The notes beneath the pieces are model-generated. The model had not been told where the DNA came from. It was given only the letters and a program-made list of their open reading frames with translations, and searched no databases. The position numbers were made by a program, and so were the translations under genes. Source: Pseudanabaenaceae cyanobacterium MP8IB2.15 (GTDB taxonomy: Bacteria; Cyanobacteriota; Cyanobacteriia; Pseudanabaenales; Pseudanabaenaceae). From it: a stretch of 5,113 nucleotides of DNA. This document shows, in pieces, positions 5,015 to 5,113 of the stretch. The stretch's first letter is position 1; each line of letters begins with the position of its first letter. The stretch covers positions 1 to 5,113 of the forward strand of contig JARCMB010000479.1 of NCBI GenBank assembly GCA_030248825.1, read 5' to 3'.

Positions 5015-5113
5015 GTGACATCCTCCCAACACTGACCTGAGTACAGGTACAGTGTGGGCTTCCAAGAATCACTTCTTGGTTTTTCTGGTTTTTCCCTTTC
5101 GACTACGCTCAAG
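5015..5113. mobile_element. Probable end of an IS200/IS605-type element (partial)
   Basis: From about 5015 the sequence changes character: GTGACATCCTCCC, then a long hairpin, then a second hairpin with T-runs. In the first, CCC (5025-5027) pairs with GGG (5056-5058), ACACTG (5029-5034) with CAGTGT (5050-5055), and ACCTG (5035-5039) with CAGGT (5044-5048). This gives 14 pairs, two single-base bulges and an AGTA loop. GGGAGGATGTCAC, read on the minus strand after such a hairpin, is how I remember cyanobacterial OrfB/TnpB element ends. The element would extend to the right beyond the window, with any tnpB probably on the minus strand. No transposase is visible here, so the family rests on recall plus structure. 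Confidence 0.45.
5062..5084 (+). terminator. Intrinsic-terminator-like hairpin
   Basis: CCAAGAA (5062-5068) pairs perfectly with TTCTTGG (5073-5079) around a TCAC loop. Five T residues follow (5080-5084), with another TTTTT soon after. It would end plus-strand transcription from the YHS gene 118 bases upstream. It may also be an internal part of the transposon-end region. The stem is only moderately GC-rich. Confidence 0.5.

Noticed and set aside
5069..5113. Minus-strand basic peptide tail (LERSRKGKTRKTKK then stop) as a TnpB C-terminus
   Set aside because: Only 14 codons are visible and no conserved TnpB motif is present. Another frame is open too, so the choice cannot be supported.

Overview
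The window looks like cyanobacterial DNA from an AT-rich filamentous or Pseudanabaena-like genome; the genus is a guess. It has four copies of the HIP1 octamer GCGATCGC (199-206, 2215-2222, 2678-2685, 2842-2849) and many CGATCG cores. The protein families also fit: an MrpB-type antiporter subunit, an OmpR-class two-component pair, a cysteine-dioxygenase-like cupin and an exported YHS protein.

Layout. 1-50 is a GC-rich palindromic intergenic repeat. 103-762 (+) is an MrpB/MnhB subunit of a Na+/H+ antiporter. 763-1150 is non-coding; within it, 770-1076 is bounded by a perfect 16-bp inverted repeat and has further nested inverted repeats, so it looks like a MITE or decayed insertion sequence. 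1151-3942 (-) is a compact three-gene operon transcribed right to left: cupin thiol-dioxygenase-like protein (3942-3304), membrane sensor histidine kinase (3270-1834), and OmpR/PhoB response regulator (1846-1151, overlapping the kinase stop). 3943-4260 is a divergent intergenic region with a possible minus-strand promoter and copy A of a repeated box. 4261-4944 (+) is a secreted protein with seven and a partial eighth copy of a Cys-containing heptapeptide, followed by a YHS domain. 4945-5113 holds copy B of the box, cut off exactly where a strong hairpin region resembling an IS200/IS605-type transposon end begins.

How the genes may work together. The cupin, kinase and regulator are packed as one operon, and the exported Cys-repeat/YHS protein diverges from it. 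Box A lies between them, just upstream of the possible operon promoter, where an activating response regulator would bind. A reasonable hypothesis is an envelope-sensing two-component system that controls a thiol-oxidising cytoplasmic enzyme and a periplasmic Cys-rich, perhaps metal- or redox-active, protein. The protein families are well supported. The functional link, the ligand and the box-regulator relationship are inference. The mrpB gene is separated from this module by the MITE-like segment and is probably unrelated.
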